Below are positions 12,242 through 24,597 of a DNA stretch of 64,000 nucleotides, piece after piece. Source of the stretch: Marchantia polymorpha subsp. ruderalis (lineage: Eukaryota; Streptophyta; Marchantiopsida; Marchantiales; Marchantiaceae). The notes below the pieces were generated by a model. It ran no database searches, was not told where the DNA came from, and worked only from the letters and a program-made list of their open reading frames with translations. The DNA is taken from the NCBI GenBank assembly GCA_037833965.1, contig AP031353.1:6388501-6452500 (forward strand). Direction: 5' to 3'. The position numbers and the translations under genes were made by a program. How positions within the stretch are numbered: the stretch's first letter is position 1; the number at the start of each line of letters is the position of its first letter.

Positions 12242-13107
12242 GACGGGGTGGGGAATGGCAGAGGAGGAGCAGAGGACGAGGCGGAGGTGTTGGCAGCGAA
12301 CGTCGACGACGGGGGAGGAGTGGAAAGGACTGGGAGTGGGAGGAGCATCAGCATCGACGACGAAACAGGAAGCGGAGGCAGGAGGCGATGCTGCTGTGAT
12401 GGTGCTGGTGCCGCGGAATAAGAACCACTACTGTCGTAGCGCATCGGTGTTGCTGCAGCTCGTGCAGTCGGGGAATCCCATAGCGTAAGAAATAAGTAGC
12501 TGGAACGAAGGAACGAACGGGGAGGAGAGGAATTTCTCCTCGTCATGATGGTGATTGCGGTGGCGCTCGAGGTGCTTTTGCTACCGTAGTGGATGCGTAT
12601 GGTATGTATCAGTGCTCTGTTCCGGACGAATACGTCGGCCAAAGGAGGAGGCGGAGACTCGGGACTGTTGTTGTTGGACTGTGGATGGTGTGACAGAAGA
12701 GGTTCTTTTCGCAGAGGAGGACGAGGACGAGCGAGGTTTGGCCTTCTTAGGGTTTGCGGTGCGAGGAGGAGTTGGAGAAGGCAGACAGATCGAGGCTAAG
12801 AGCAAGTTTCGTCTGTTGTTGCGCCACGGGAGCAGAGGGCAGGTGAGGTGAGGGGATGTGTTTAAGGCGAAGGGGGTTGAGTGAGCCGGGCGTGTGGTCG
12901 TTTGTGTTTGAAAGAGGAAGTGCAGTTTGAGCGCTTGGGCGTGGCACGGGCGCGAGTGGCGAACAGAGCAGCGAACGGGGCGTGGTGTTTTTTTGCGGGG
13001 GTCCGTGTGGGCACGCTGAATGTGTGTGGCGGGCGTTGCGAAAGCCGTTACGCAAGTGGTGGAGATATTAGTGTAGGCCGGTTTGTACGCTTGGGGGAGC
13101 TACATTT

Positions 13108-14421
13108 ATGGCCGTCATCAAGCCAGAGGAAGAGGTCGATTCTCTGGCTGTCCCAATAGTGGCGAAGAGCACAATGCCGACGGGAACGTCACTACCCCTA
13201 ATTCCTTCATCGTCGTTTATTTGGTTAGAAACTTTCGACGGAGTTGTGCATGAAGTCGAGCGGGATGTCACCATGTTGTGTCCGCTGCTTCACAGAGAGG
13301 TGGTGCAAAATAGTCAGGGGATCAATAAGAGATCGGCTATCGTGCTTCCCAGTCAAGTCGGACCTAGCATTCTTAAACTTATTCTTGAGTACTGTCGCTT
13401 CCATCAAGTTCCCGGTCGTTCAGATAAAGAACGAAAAATGTTTGATGAGAAATTCATCCGGCTCGACACGAGAAGGTTATGCGAACTCGCCTCAGCTGCG
13501 AAAAGCTTGGACATGAATCCCCTGGTGGATTTGGCGTGTCGGGCGCTTGCCAGAATGATTGAAGGAATGACGCCCGAAGAGATGCGTGAAACCTTCCATC
13601 TGCCTGACGATCTCACCGAGGAGGAAAAGCTAGAGCCCGTGAAAATTACCACCGATGATCCGCGCATTAGATTGCTAAATCAGCTATATGCGAGAAAGCG
13701 GAGAGCTTTGCAAGAGAAGAAAAGGCGTAAGGACGAAGGAGCGTCCGCTGGTCAGAGTAGCGCAGCAGATGATGGGCACAGGGACGAGCGTTCTGTAGAT
13801 GACCTTCTGTCGTTTATTGATGGTAGTGGGCGGGACGGAAAGGGAAATAGGAGAGGAAAATCTAAGAAGAAACGGAACAGGAGGAAGAAAGAGCAGGCTA
13901 AGGACCCTAACGTGGTGGAAATCCCTGAAAATAGGACACAGAGTACACATTCTGCAAGTGATACTCGACAGTCAGCTCACGATTCGAGGGAGGGACAAGG
14001 AGCTAAAGTTATTGGGGAAACCGAAATTGCCACTGACGGGGGTTTGGGATACGATTCTGCTGAATTTGACGACGACGAAGATGACGGGTTGGATCCCGAG
14101 ATGAAAGAGAAACTCGACAGGGAAGTGGAAGACTTTGCCAGGCGGCTCAATTCTGGTTGGCCTGATCGAATACAGGAGATCCTCGCTCTTGCCTCGTCTA
14201 GTCAAGAAAGGACTCGAAACATTGCCCCTTTGTCGTCCAAGTTGGCTACAGGGCGCGAGTGTGACTCTTATTGTCGCGAGCCTGTCAACTCTAGGGATGA
14301 ATTTCCGCAAGAAGTCACAGTTCATAATGGGGGTAGTGAGGAGTCACAGAGGAGGAATCCCCCAGAGGCAGAATCATCACAATGTAAGTTTAGGCTCTCT
14401 GAGGCCCTTTCAGAAAAATAA
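13108..14421 (+). CDS. SKP1-like protein, ASK20/ASK21 type
   Basis: Adaptor-type protein related to SKP1 of SCF ubiquitin ligases, of the plant subfamily with a long C-terminal extension (Arabidopsis SKP1-like 20/21). The frame from ATG 13108 encodes 437 residues. A POZ-like fold runs from about 36 to 100 (FIWLETFDGVVHEVERDV; LILEYCRFHQVPGR). The Skp1 helical region spans about 117-168 (RRLCELASAAKSLDMNPLVD; MTPEEMRETFHLPDDLTEEE), the segment that contacts F-box proteins. The extension carries ERSVDDLLSFIDG, a lysine/arginine block (about 249-261) likely to act as a nuclear signal, and an acidic stretch before EKLDREVEDFARRLNSGW, all as in ASK20/21. A good donor (gtaagt, 14384) lies 12 codons before the stop, so the mature protein may splice there to an exon I could not find. 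The subfamily call is firm; the true 3' end is uncertain. Confidence 0.85.
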   Translation: MAVIKPEEEVDSLAVPIVAKSTMPTGTSLPLIPSSSFIWLETFDGVVHEVERDVTMLCPLLHREVVQNSQGINKRSAIVLPSQVGPSILKLILEYCRFHQVPGRSDKERKMFDEKFIRLDTRRLCELASAAKSLDMNPLVDLACRALARMIEGMTPEEMRETFHLPDDLTEEEKLEPVKITTDDPRIRLLNQLYARKRRALQEKKRRKDEGASAGQSSAADDGHRDERSVDDLLSFIDGSGRDGKGNRRGKSKKKRNRRKKEQAKDPNVVEIPENRTQSTHSASDTRQSAHDSREGQGAKVIGETEIATDGGLGYDSAEFDDDEDDGLDPEMKEKLDREVEDFARRLNSGWPDRIQEILALASSSQERTRNIAPLSSKLATGRECDSYCREPVNSRDEFPQEVTVHNGGSEESQRRNPPEAESSQCKFRLSEALSEK

Positions 14422-17400
14422 AATTGGCGAAGGTTTGTAAAAGGGTTCCTACAAACCCTTAGGCATTGGCAAATTCCTGATTCTTAGCAGTTTCCGATTC
14501 TTGAAAGGAAAGTGGATGGCAATGTTTTGTGCTCTTTTTCCATGTAGAGAATTCTTTAGCAACCCTGTACAATCTCATAAATTTTTGGGCAAATTTTAGA
14601 CATGTGGAAATCCATTTGTACGGGACCCTGCATGTGATAGTGTGAGACCACGTACTCACACTCACATATACAAAGTTAACTGCCTCCTGTCGTTGACGCA
14701 GTGTCCTGATAATTGTTTTGAGTGCTAGAAAGGATGATCCTTCATGATTAGATTGGTAGATAATAAGGAAATTCCTCGACAGCAGGTTTCTAATGCATGA
14801 TCGAATATTCTTCACTTGAAGTGAAGGTTTGGTGGTTACAATTGTGCTCAAATGATATCCAGTTTTAGGCTTCGCTCGAGTATGTGGAACTCTAGCTTTA
14901 TCCTCTTACCTGTTGATGCGCTACGCTGTCTGTGTGTACTGTAGAGCTCTAACTCTCGTCTGAACTTGTGGATGGGTGTGTTGGAGATTGAATCATTAGT
15001 CGTAAACCAGTAACGTTGTGCTTCGTCTGGGGTTTTGGAATGCAAAATAAACATCAAGTATTTCAGTAAGATTAGCCTACTCCACTTAAAAAGTCCTCTT
15101 CCTCTCTAGCTCGTGTCGACGCTGATGATGGCTGAACCTTGAACTCACGCGTTCTGTAGGATATGGAGGGTTTTGCTGAAGTAAATATCATGAATGTTGA
15201 AATCGACTTATCTCGTTACACCAGAAAATGTTTGTTTCTTGTCGGTGATGGAACTTAGTGGTATCAAGAGTAGGAGGTAATGAGATTGATAGGTTGTGTC
15301 TTTGTTTCTGTCATCGTCTGTCACTTACAGACGGGCAGGCTTTCAAAACCATCAGTAGTTACCATGTGGCTATCTATGTGGGTGGACTTTCATCAATAGA
15401 TGCTGAATATGTTGGTTATAGTCAAATGTCGAAACACCTCAAACTACACGTTTATGTTGTGGTGTTGTTTCACTTTTAGTCCCGATACGTCGTCGGCCTT
15501 GTAAGTATCAATTTTGACTCGCATTGGTGATCACGTCGAACAATGCCCATGATTCAACTGCCACACAGACGTCACGGAGAATTTGAGGTGAGTCCAACTG
15601 AAATCGCTTGTTACTTTGACTTCTGTTCGACTGTGATTACTCTATTTCGGTGAAGAGGGCTCAGAAGAAAAGACGCAATGAGGAAGGTGCTACAGTTGTT
15701 TGACCCGGAGACCTTCCAGTTCTGCTTGGAAGTCAGGTTGTGGATCGCGACCAGTATACTTTCCTGCAGATTTGTACGTCTAAGTACACATTTTGTGGGA
15801 ATATGCTTGTGTCATCACCGTCCGATTACCTTTTCATCATTACACCAATGCTGATCTGTTAGAAAGCCTTGTTTTGTAGTTTTGTTCTAAGATTGTTGTG
15901 TCTTGAGGCCGCTTCTGGGCCACCGCAGAGGTCGTAGAAGCCTAGCTTTTAACGTCTATTTCCACTACTCTATCAATTGCTATGTAGGAATGGATGTGGC
16001 ACATACACTCCATTCGATGCCTGCTGGTATATCCTCTGATAGTTGCGTTGCCTCCTTGGTCGTCCTACTGATGCATACTTTGACTTTGTTGCCTTTTCAC
16101 CTAGTAATCGGGTGCTTTCATGTTATATCTTTCGATGGTTTACTGTCTACGGTAGCCTGGAGACATTAGTTCTTACAGACATTCCACCCCCTGCACTGCT
16201 CTGCCTGGAAGCAGCTGGGTCCGAATATATAACACACCAGGTGCCTCCTAGTCTTTCCAAGCTCAGAAGCACAAAAGCAAGCAACTATGCAACCAATTCG
16301 ATTTCTATATCAGAAAGTCAATGCCTTACGATCGAGAATCAGTTTCCAACACAACGCTGCGAACGGCATAAATTACACTTGATTGGCTGCCTGTGCATAG
16401 GCATCTGATGAAGGATAGGAAAATTACTAGTATACTTTCTTTTGTCTTAAGGAAAATGTAAGAGTTTCACTTTTATTACTCAAAGTGTTTATCTTTATTA
16501 TTTTAAATTGCACGATAGTCCTGAAGCCCATGACGATTGTGTTTCTGGTTGGTGGTTGGGAACGAATGCTCTTTATAGCCTCTCGCAGTTTAGCTAAATC
16601 TGACGACTAAAATTCAGATACAACAATTACACTGGTTCTCCAGCTCAATTTTCAGCATACTTACATAAGTTACACGTATGTGTCCGGTATCATCATCATT
16701 GTATATCCAGCCCTGGCCAAGCTCTAATGAGGCTTACACTATGTTCATGGACTTCGTATCTGATATTGTTGTGGCCAGTATGCATATTTGGAAAGCTTCT
16801 CGGGTGAAGTAATACGACTTTTAACACCCACCCTGTTATCAAAAGTTGCAAAGTCAAGCCTCGCTGTGCCAACGAGCAATCAGCAGTGTACCGTACCTCA
16901 GCTGATCCGGTCCTTTTTCCAGCTGTCCTGTTTAGCGCCCATACTCCCATAGTTTGCTTCAATGTTAAGGGCAATCGAAACATACGTAAGACCGTTGCTT
17001 GTCTGCCACAGAAGGTATTTCTGTGGTGAGTATGGTCAACTTTCCATATATAGTAGTCCTCTCCATGAAAACATAAATGAGTTTGCGAGTAAAACGGTGG
17101 ATCATAATTTTTATATTTGGGTCGTCGTTTACTATTTTAACCTGCTTCGTAATCTAGGTCACGGATGGAACTTCTGATGTGGTCTGGTAGCGATCTTTCA
17201 TTCCTCATTCTAGGGTTGAGAAAGGCGGAGGAAGAACAATCTTGTCTTTATTGAGTGACATCGACCGTCGAGAGCCATTCATTTATTGTAGAAGGTGCAC
17301 GGCCCATGTTAGTTTGAGCTCCAGGACTCCACCTCACCTGCTTTACAGATAATAGACCAATCAGAACACCGTAAAGTCAAGCACCTCCTCGGTGGACAAA

Positions 17401-17500
17401 GAGCTTATGGCTGTACATCTCAATATCTTGTGCGAGCACAATATATATATTCTTACGCATGAGTGCTCAAAATCAGATGAGTACTTCATCTCGTCCCAAT
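14422..17500. other. Intergenic or 3' part of SKP1-like transcript, nothing recognised
   Basis: Moderate-composition DNA after the SKP1-like frame. If the donor at 14384 is used, a last exon or 3' UTR would lie here. Open frames up to 130 codons (14851-14459 minus; 16043-16408 plus) show no recognisable domain. Confidence 0.45.
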
Positions 17501-17519
17501 CTGGAAAAGGGTATGAAGC

Positions 17520-18700
17520 AAATGAAAGGGTCGCTTGTGCTCTCCATCGCTAATAAAAGAGAATAGAGGATATATTGCATTTTGTAGTTCCTTCCTGGAG
17601 GCAAATTGCGCACAATATGATCAACAGTATGAAATTGTTGTTAGAGTATATATAAAAAATTACTTTAAAAAAAATTTTCAATTTTCCTGTAATATTTCAC
17701 AATTTAACGAGAAGAGTTTCTACAAATTATCAAATATATTTTCTTTTTACGTCTTGTTATTCGATACACATGATTTAGATAGATGGACTTGGGATAGTGC
17801 ATTTAATTTTCTTTTCAAAATAAATAACTAAGTAATGAGTTCAATAAACCACCCATGTTTTTTGACCTTGAGTATGAGAATAAATCAACTCAAACGGATG
17901 TACATGGAGATTTTTTGTTGTATTTTACATATACCAAAGTATTTATCGAAGAAAGCAATGATTACAAAATAACGTAGAACATTATTTATTTTTTCTATCT
18001 ATGTTTTTTGGTGCTTCAGTTGAGGTGTATATCATTTTTAACTGATACATTCTAAATACATATTGACCTGTCTATGCTTCGGAATAATGTTGTAGGAGTG
18101 GGGGTTATTTAAGGCGATAGACACACGAATTAACGAAATCTGATCAATAATACACACCCTCAAAGAATGAAAATGTGTATTATTGAATTTCTAAGTCGTT
18201 AGCGATACCCATATGAATTCCATGAACCTGCACATGTTATAGTAGATACTTATTTTGAGAATTTCTCTGGTGATGTACTTTGTGACCTAACTGGACTTCT
18301 TCATGGTATTTCCATATCTTTATTCTCATATATCTCCCAAGTTTTTGAAGATTTTTTTTTTTTTACTGAAAGAAGGACACAGACGTTATCTTTTGTCTTG
18401 CATGGTGTTCATGACCTACCAAATAACCATTCTCTCCATTTATTTGAATGGTGTATAAAGTTTAAGATTTCCATCTTGAAGCTATATTCCATTAAAGTAC
18501 TTTGTTGAATATACAAATCCACTACATGTAATAATTAGAAGAACTGATCATTTCACTTCCAGGAGAGTACACACGGCTTTGAAATATAATTTTTTTTGCA
18601 GCATTTTAGATACATGACATCATAATTGATAAAACTGAAGAGAATATAAAGAAAATCCTGTAAACTTGAAATCCCCGATATTACATCACAATCACCATAA
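17520..18700. other. AT-rich gene-free stretch
   Basis: AT-rich sequence with A and T runs (for example a T-run at about 18,352-18,364). One 98-codon frame (17535-17831 plus) is rich in Phe, Asn, Tyr and Lys, as expected from composition alone. No gene recognised. Confidence 0.55.
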
Positions 18701-20827
18701 AGTCAATCTTTTGAGATAGACCGTAAAGGAGTTTATTAAATTTGAAAACATAAAACTAACTATGAAGTGCCTGTAAGGAGGTAGAGTCGCACCCGCTAAA
18801 CAAGGTTGCATAGTATGTCTTTGGTAAACAATCAGCCCGAAGTGAACTTCAATCGTTGTAGACCTCATGATAGTCAGATGCAAACCAAATCGACTTCGGC
18901 ATATTTGATTCACAGAACACTGCTTCCTACTTGCAAACCTTGCATATGTACTAGATTCAAACGCGGTCCAATTATAAACATTTCCTTTCACTGACGAGTA
19001 CCCGTAGATCACGACCTCATCCCTCCCGCCGTGTAAGCTGTTAACACTGAACTGTTCATTGCAAGGGAAACCTCAGCTTCGTTACTGATGCTCGTACCAG
19101 TATCATAGATTTCTGAGGGTAGAATAGGATTGAGGAGCGCTGAGACTTCATCGCATAGACTGGTGAATTACTGAGATGTTTGCTCCTCCACCAATAGATC
19201 TGAACCTATTGGGGAATCAATTAATCAGAACTATACTACCACCTCTTCATAAACCAACACCTTCTCTGTATTCAATAGTTGATTTTATCAACTCTCGACT
19301 AATAAAACCTATGTGACAGGAAGGTAAGTTGAAAACTAGCACGAAGCATATGACGATTAGTGCATTTGTGGAGAGTTTCGCGATTTTTTTGCAAATTCCA
19401 TCCTCGCTGCGTAATTTCTCTACAATCGACCAACCAAGTGACATTTCTTACTGATGTCTAGACGAAATGTTTAATGACGTGATAGTGATTTACAGTTCAA
19501 ATGTGTCAACAAAAACAAGGGGTGTGGAAAATCCTGCTTTACCAGAGCCTAGTGATGTTCTCCGAACCTTGCTAAGCACACAGAATCCAACTGAAATGCT
19601 AAGCAAACTTGTTCGAAGTGTAGACCTTTACATGTACCTAAAGATGAACACTGGGGTGAGCAACTGTTACAGTGAAATTCAGCCTGAGCTTAATTGGAAT
19701 CTCGGTATTCTCATAAGCAGAGTCTGTGTTATTTTGCGAATTAAATTTTATAATAAACCTGTTGAGACAGATAAGTAAACTACAGAAGCAAGAACACGAC
19801 TCCAAAACAAAACACATCGACAGTAAGACGAACAAAGGAAGAAAGGATCCAACATATTGACAATAAAAGGTAAAACGAGTGAGACATGAATTGAAGGTCT
19901 AAATGAAAGAAACCAACAGGTATGTTGATAGGAGAGTCTTCGAGAATAACTTTCCTCGAAACACTGACAAAAATGCATATGCTGAATTGAACCAACGTTG
20001 CTGACATGCCTGAATGGTCAACATGGAGCACTCTTTATCCGACATAACAGCTCATCCACGATAGAATTGCATCGCCCGAACGCAGAGGCAGATATCAAAA
20101 TCCAAGGTTGAAGGCATGTATCTTCAAAATTTATAGCATTTCAGTAAAAAACGAATTCTTCGTAGAGTATGATAAGATGTACTCCATGTGCATTTTATAG
20201 CCTGTAACACCGATCAAAAAATATGCTGGGACGCTTTGTAATAAGACATGTGTTGGTAGTCAGAAAGTGATTCAAGCCTTCAGCATAATAACCTATGGCA
20301 AGGTGAGGTGTATTGTGCTCAAGAGACATCATACTAAAATCCATGACATATGAAATCCGTCTCTAGGACTTGTGGACATCAGTGGTCCAACAAAAAGTAA
20401 CAAAAGAGGGTTGAAGATGGATAACAAGATAAGTCCTTGGTTACTCAAGAGCGTCTGTATCTGACTTTTGAACTGTATAGAATCATGTCCTTTCTAAGAA
20501 TTGCAGTCAGCCATGAACTGAATTCCTGCTACCTTGTTTCGTCAAATCCAGAGAAAACAATATCCAGACGAGCTGCTAAGAAATATACAGCAGAGTCAGG
20601 GTACTAGCACAGCTCGACTTTTGCCACATCAAAAACACATATTGTGAGCGATTTAAAAAAACACAATTTTAGGGTTTCTTTTCATTATTATTATGGGGTT
20701 TATCTGCACGCTCAATAGCTGCTATGCATACCGCATAAACAAACCTTAAAAAATGAGATTTTGCAAACAGACTATTTCATAACTGCATCGCTGAGCCAAC
20801 AATAGGTTTCGAAGCTCCATCGATGCA
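18700..20827. other. Intergenic, no gene recognised
   Basis: Downstream flank of the minus-strand complex I subunit gene. Short frames only; part of it is probably the 3' UTR of that gene. Nothing else recognised. Confidence 0.5.
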
Positions 20828-21160
20828 TCAAGCTTCCGCTTCCTCACCCAAGCCCGCAGCTTCCAAACGCTCTAGGGCTTGCTTCCGAGCCCATGTTTCA
20901 ATTCTCGTATCAGGTTTGGCAGATAAACCTACTGTAAGGATGAGGACGGTGGCAATCCCGGTGAAGTAGTAGGGCAACTCCCAATCTTCCCAACGACGAA
21001 CCTGTCCTGGAGCCAGAGGAGTCTCATTAAACAAAACTCCGTTAGGACCTTCTTGCGTTCCGGGCCCGAACCAGCTTCCTCCTCCACCTCCGCCTCTCCT
21101 CACTTGCGTCTTCAGGGCCCTTCTCACCAATCCACCCGCCGATGTCATGGCTCTCTGCAT
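20828..21160 (-). CDS. Complex I ESSS/NDUFB11-like subunit
   Basis: Accessory subunit of mitochondrial NADH:ubiquinone oxidoreductase, in the membrane arm. Single-exon frame of 110 residues, about the size of the plant ESSS proteins (At2g42310/At3g57785 type). The N-terminus is rich in Arg, Ala, Gly and Ser with no acidic residue in the first 30, consistent with a mitochondrial presequence. Then come the conserved GPNGVLFNE (38-46) and RRWEDWELPYY (55-65), one membrane helix (about 65-81), and SAKPDTRIETWA with ALERL near the C-terminus, facing a soluble side. The ATG at 21160 is the only sensible start and the stop at 20828-20830 follows an Ala/Glu-rich tail. The assignment rests on recalled family motifs. 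Confidence 0.75.
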   Translation of the reverse strand: MQRAMTSAGGLVRRALKTQVRRGGGGGGSWFGPGTQEGPNGVLFNETPLAPGQVRRWEDWELPYYFTGIATVLILTVGLSAKPDTRIETWARKQALERLEAAGLGEEAEA

Positions 21161-22997
21161 TGCTGCCGCTGCTTTCCGGTCCCTTCTTTAGTCTACATCC
21201 CATTCAACAATCAGCTACTAGCTTCGGGAAATCCACCTCTCAAGATTCAAATCGAATGAAATCACTCTTCTGTATCTCTGTAAATTGAAGTACTGGAAGT
21301 ATCTAAGATCTATGCCTTCGATCCCCAAGCGATCTCCCGATCTCTCATTCGCAGCCATGTGAAATCAAGACTGCAATTCATTGCTTGTTTTCACTCACCT
21401 CTTTCGATTGACACAATGCACTACTTTTCGATGAAGATCCGCTTGCACATTCCACGGACGCCGGCAAGTAGATCTCTCGGTGCTTCGCTCGGTGGATCTG
21501 AAGCTCGTGAAATTCGTTCCCCTTTTGCCTCTTCAAGAATCGACCTCCCTTTCTCTCTCGCTCTGTGTACTGCTTCGCTCCGTGTAGTAAGCAAACACAC
21601 TCTCCTCTGATTCTTGGACCGATTACCGACTACAACAGGTCAACTTCACAGCGCCTTACTGCCTTGAAGAGTAAAACGGTCTGTTCTCCTCAGAATACGT
21701 CCGTCCGGCGGTGAATAACTACCGCAAGTTGCGTAGATGAAATTTAATCGCTCAATAAGTGCAATCTTTTCGAACATTTGCTATGCAGATCGGATTCTTT
21801 TGCAATCACCAGAGACTGGTTGCGAATACACCATTCAGCCGAGGTGGCTTGCAATCGGCACGTACCCGTTCATCCAATGGAGGCGATGGGCGAGGGGTGA
21901 GGAAGCTCTTGGTGGTACGGCTCCAAATTCACTTCGCTCTTGGCAGGAAAAGGCCTCGACGTACTGCTCCTGCTCAAGCACGAGTGATAACGGCCGTGTA
22001 GACAGCGTAGAAACTGAACTTCAAGATCTTCGCGCAGGATATTACTGTCCGAGAGCATTTGAACCTCCTTGTTAGTTCGGTATACGAGTTTTTGTGCTTA
22101 CTTCGAGATCATTGTGTTTATTCGTCTTCTGAAATCGTTCGTCACTGCTCCTGTTGGAGCTTTTCGTAAAATCGTGAGGGCAATGCCCAACATGTATGCC
22201 TTCTTCATTGCCTCCGTTGAGTGGTGGTGAAGGTAGTATACAATAATCCCTTCACAGTGATCAGTAATTTCCAGTTGTCAGATATTCATAGGGTATCGGC
22301 CTCCCCTCCGAGAATGGTCCATGATAAGAGGCGGCTCGTGGAATTAACAACCAGGAAAATCTGCAATTTTGGACTGGGAAATGCAGCTTTAGATAGCTGC
22401 AGAAGTAGAGGTGACCCGTTTCTTGACCCTACGTGCCAACCTTTGGTCTCCAGTTTTCAACAACAATAAGGAAATACTCTTAGTAGATAAACTCGTCAAT
22501 TCTGCTTCGACCGCAGTTCAGAGCATGGAGATGATAAGCCAGTACGCACATAGACCCCGTGCAAAAAGCTCCAGAAGAAACAGGATGGAAAGAAGAGTAC
22601 AAAGAGTGATGTGTCGTATATGTGCATAACGTCCGAAGTAGAAATTGGTTCGAAAACATAATCCACATACAACCGATACACTGCAAAAATGACAATTCGC
22701 ACTCAATTGTGTTGTGTGTGTGAATTGCAAAGATGAAATCCTTAAAAAGTTAACTGACAGAGCCCGAGGTGAGCGCTCCGAGGATATAACGTCTACGATT
22801 TCCATCTTCAAGGCCTATAGAAGCTGCGTGCTCAGAATAGGTGTCGATAGCAATTGCACCTGGATGAACGCTAAGGCCTATAGCTCCAAGCTTTCAAACT
22901 TTCTTCATAAAATGAGATCATATGGTGGCAACATGCCGATGGAGCTTTACCCTTGTTGTAAGAGAGTGAATGGTCATGATGATGTTAGTATAGTACA
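21161..22997. other. Intergenic with short uncharacterised frames
   Basis: Lies between the 5' end of the complex I gene and the 3' end of TAF11. Plus-strand frames at 21,737-22,075 (112 codons) and 22,221-22,469 (82 codons), and a frame ending at a good donor (gtaagc, 21590), could be exons of an unknown gene. I recognise no domain and cannot join them with consistent phase. Confidence 0.35.
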
Positions 22998-24597
22998 CTA
23001 TCTAAACAGAGGTGTTCTCCCCTTTTGAGGTACCTTACCCTCCAGTTTCAGTCTTCGATATGCCTCTCGTATATGGCATGGTCTGATTGGACCCACATCA
23101 CCCCTCTCGGTCATCACAATCCTCCCTGCACGTTCGAAAAATGATATAATTGGAAAGTAGCCTAAATTAACCACTACCATCAACCAGAGTTAAGACTGGG
23201 CATGAGCCGGAAGCTACATCCTGATCATATCGATCCTAAACAGATCTACCCTCTAAACATCAATACTGAGAAGCATAACGACCACGTTCATCTCTTCCGT
23301 ACCAGGCATTAATTATACGACAGGTATGACAGCTAGATGTGGAGAGAGCGTTGCTTTACTGACGAAAAAGATGACGAAATAAAAACGGCTTACCAACTTC
23401 CACCAGCTCGCCTACGAACATCTTAGAGATTCCGGACATCACGATGGTCATCGGAATAGAAATTGGAGAGCCAGCAACGAATCCCAATATCTGCGGCAAA
23501 GGTATTGTCCATACGATGTCAGAAAATTGGCGGAAATGAAAATAGCTTAGCTTGCAGAGCTGCTAATTTGGCCATCCATGATCTATCTTGGACAAATTTT
23601 TGAAAGCGAAATTGACTTTTGTAGACATCTATGGGCACGAGGAAGTTAACATGACCGTGAGAGACAAGTTTACGCAGGATGCAAAATCATCCGTTCCATC
23701 TCAAGATTTGCAAACTAGGGTTTGGGGTCATTGCATCCAACTTTGCATAAACAACGTCTTCTCCATTGTTGATACTGCCCTGGGAATTCACAGAAGAAAC
23801 GGGAGGAAATACCCTTCTCATATTCGCTCGTTGAAATCCCGAACGGCGATAACACTCGTACCGACTCATCTGTTCAGTGGTAAATTTATTCAGGACAGCC
23901 CTGTCACGAACCCCACGATATCAATTTCAGCTCTGTAACGGCGTTCCCGAATTGCGATTTCGTCGAAGGAATAAAACATCACTAGTTCCGGTGGTGAAAT
24001 AAAACTCCATTCGAGATGAACAGAATGTCTAGATCCCTCACATTGGAATGTTCAGTAGAATAAAATCCAAGCAATCACTCCTCCCCTTCCGTCGTTCGGT
24101 CGGAAACCTTATTTTTATCAATAAATGGAGGTCCACGGGCAGTTTGAATGAAGGTGAAAGGGAAGGGACATAGAAGCAATTAAACTGCGAAAGGCGGAAA
24201 CTCACTGCATTCTCCCTGGATCCACAGCATGGTGCTTGCCAAGGTCCACATTCTCCAAATTCTCTTCCTCGTCATCATCATCCTCCTTGCCTTCCTTGTC
24301 CTCTCCTCGTCCACCTCTCCCTCGCCCTTCGCCATCATCGTCGCTACCTACAGGACTACTGAGAACCAACTTTTGAGCGGACGCTTTCTTCTGGGGATTC
24401 TTCCCGCTTTTGCCCGTCGATTTCAGTTGCTCTTGGACCTTCTCCCTCTGATTCTCCTCTGACGCCGTGGGAGAGACGTCAGGCGACATTGGAGAAAGGG
24501 GCGGAGATAAGCCCCCTGATCCATCTCCCCCATTTAACTTCGCGGATTTTGATTCACCACCATCCGTCAACCCGGCGGATGACGCCGACCTCTTCAT
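22998..24597 (-). CDS. TAF11: TFIID subunit TAF11, 4 exons
   Basis: Histone-fold subunit of general transcription factor TFIID, which pairs with TAF13 in the nucleus. Exons on the minus strand: 24597-24206, 23900-23813, 23490-23394, 23125-22998; all introns are GT-AG and phases agree (2, 0, 1), giving 234 residues. Residues 1-130 are a low-complexity, Ser/Pro/Gly-rich then acidic tail, as in other TAF11 proteins. The histone fold follows: FTTEQMSRYECYRRSGFQRA (136-155), ISIPMTIVMSGISKMFVGEL (170-189), then RIVMTERGDVGPIRPCHIRE (194-213) and AYRRLKLEGKVPQ, the family signature, ending in PLFR. Length is close to Arabidopsis TAF11. The glycine at the exon 3/4 join (EVGRIVM) replaces the usual alanine and depends on my splice choice. 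Identity is very firm. Confidence 0.92.

Noticed and set aside
11767-12642. 291-codon minus-strand frame
   Set aside because: The translation is mostly Leu/Ser/Pro runs from the complement of GA/GAG repeats; no domain, and it sits in the leader region of the plus-strand SKP1-like gene.
22714-23028. 104-codon plus frame overlapping the TAF11 3' end
   Set aside because: Antisense to the TAF11 last exon and UTR, with no recognised domain.
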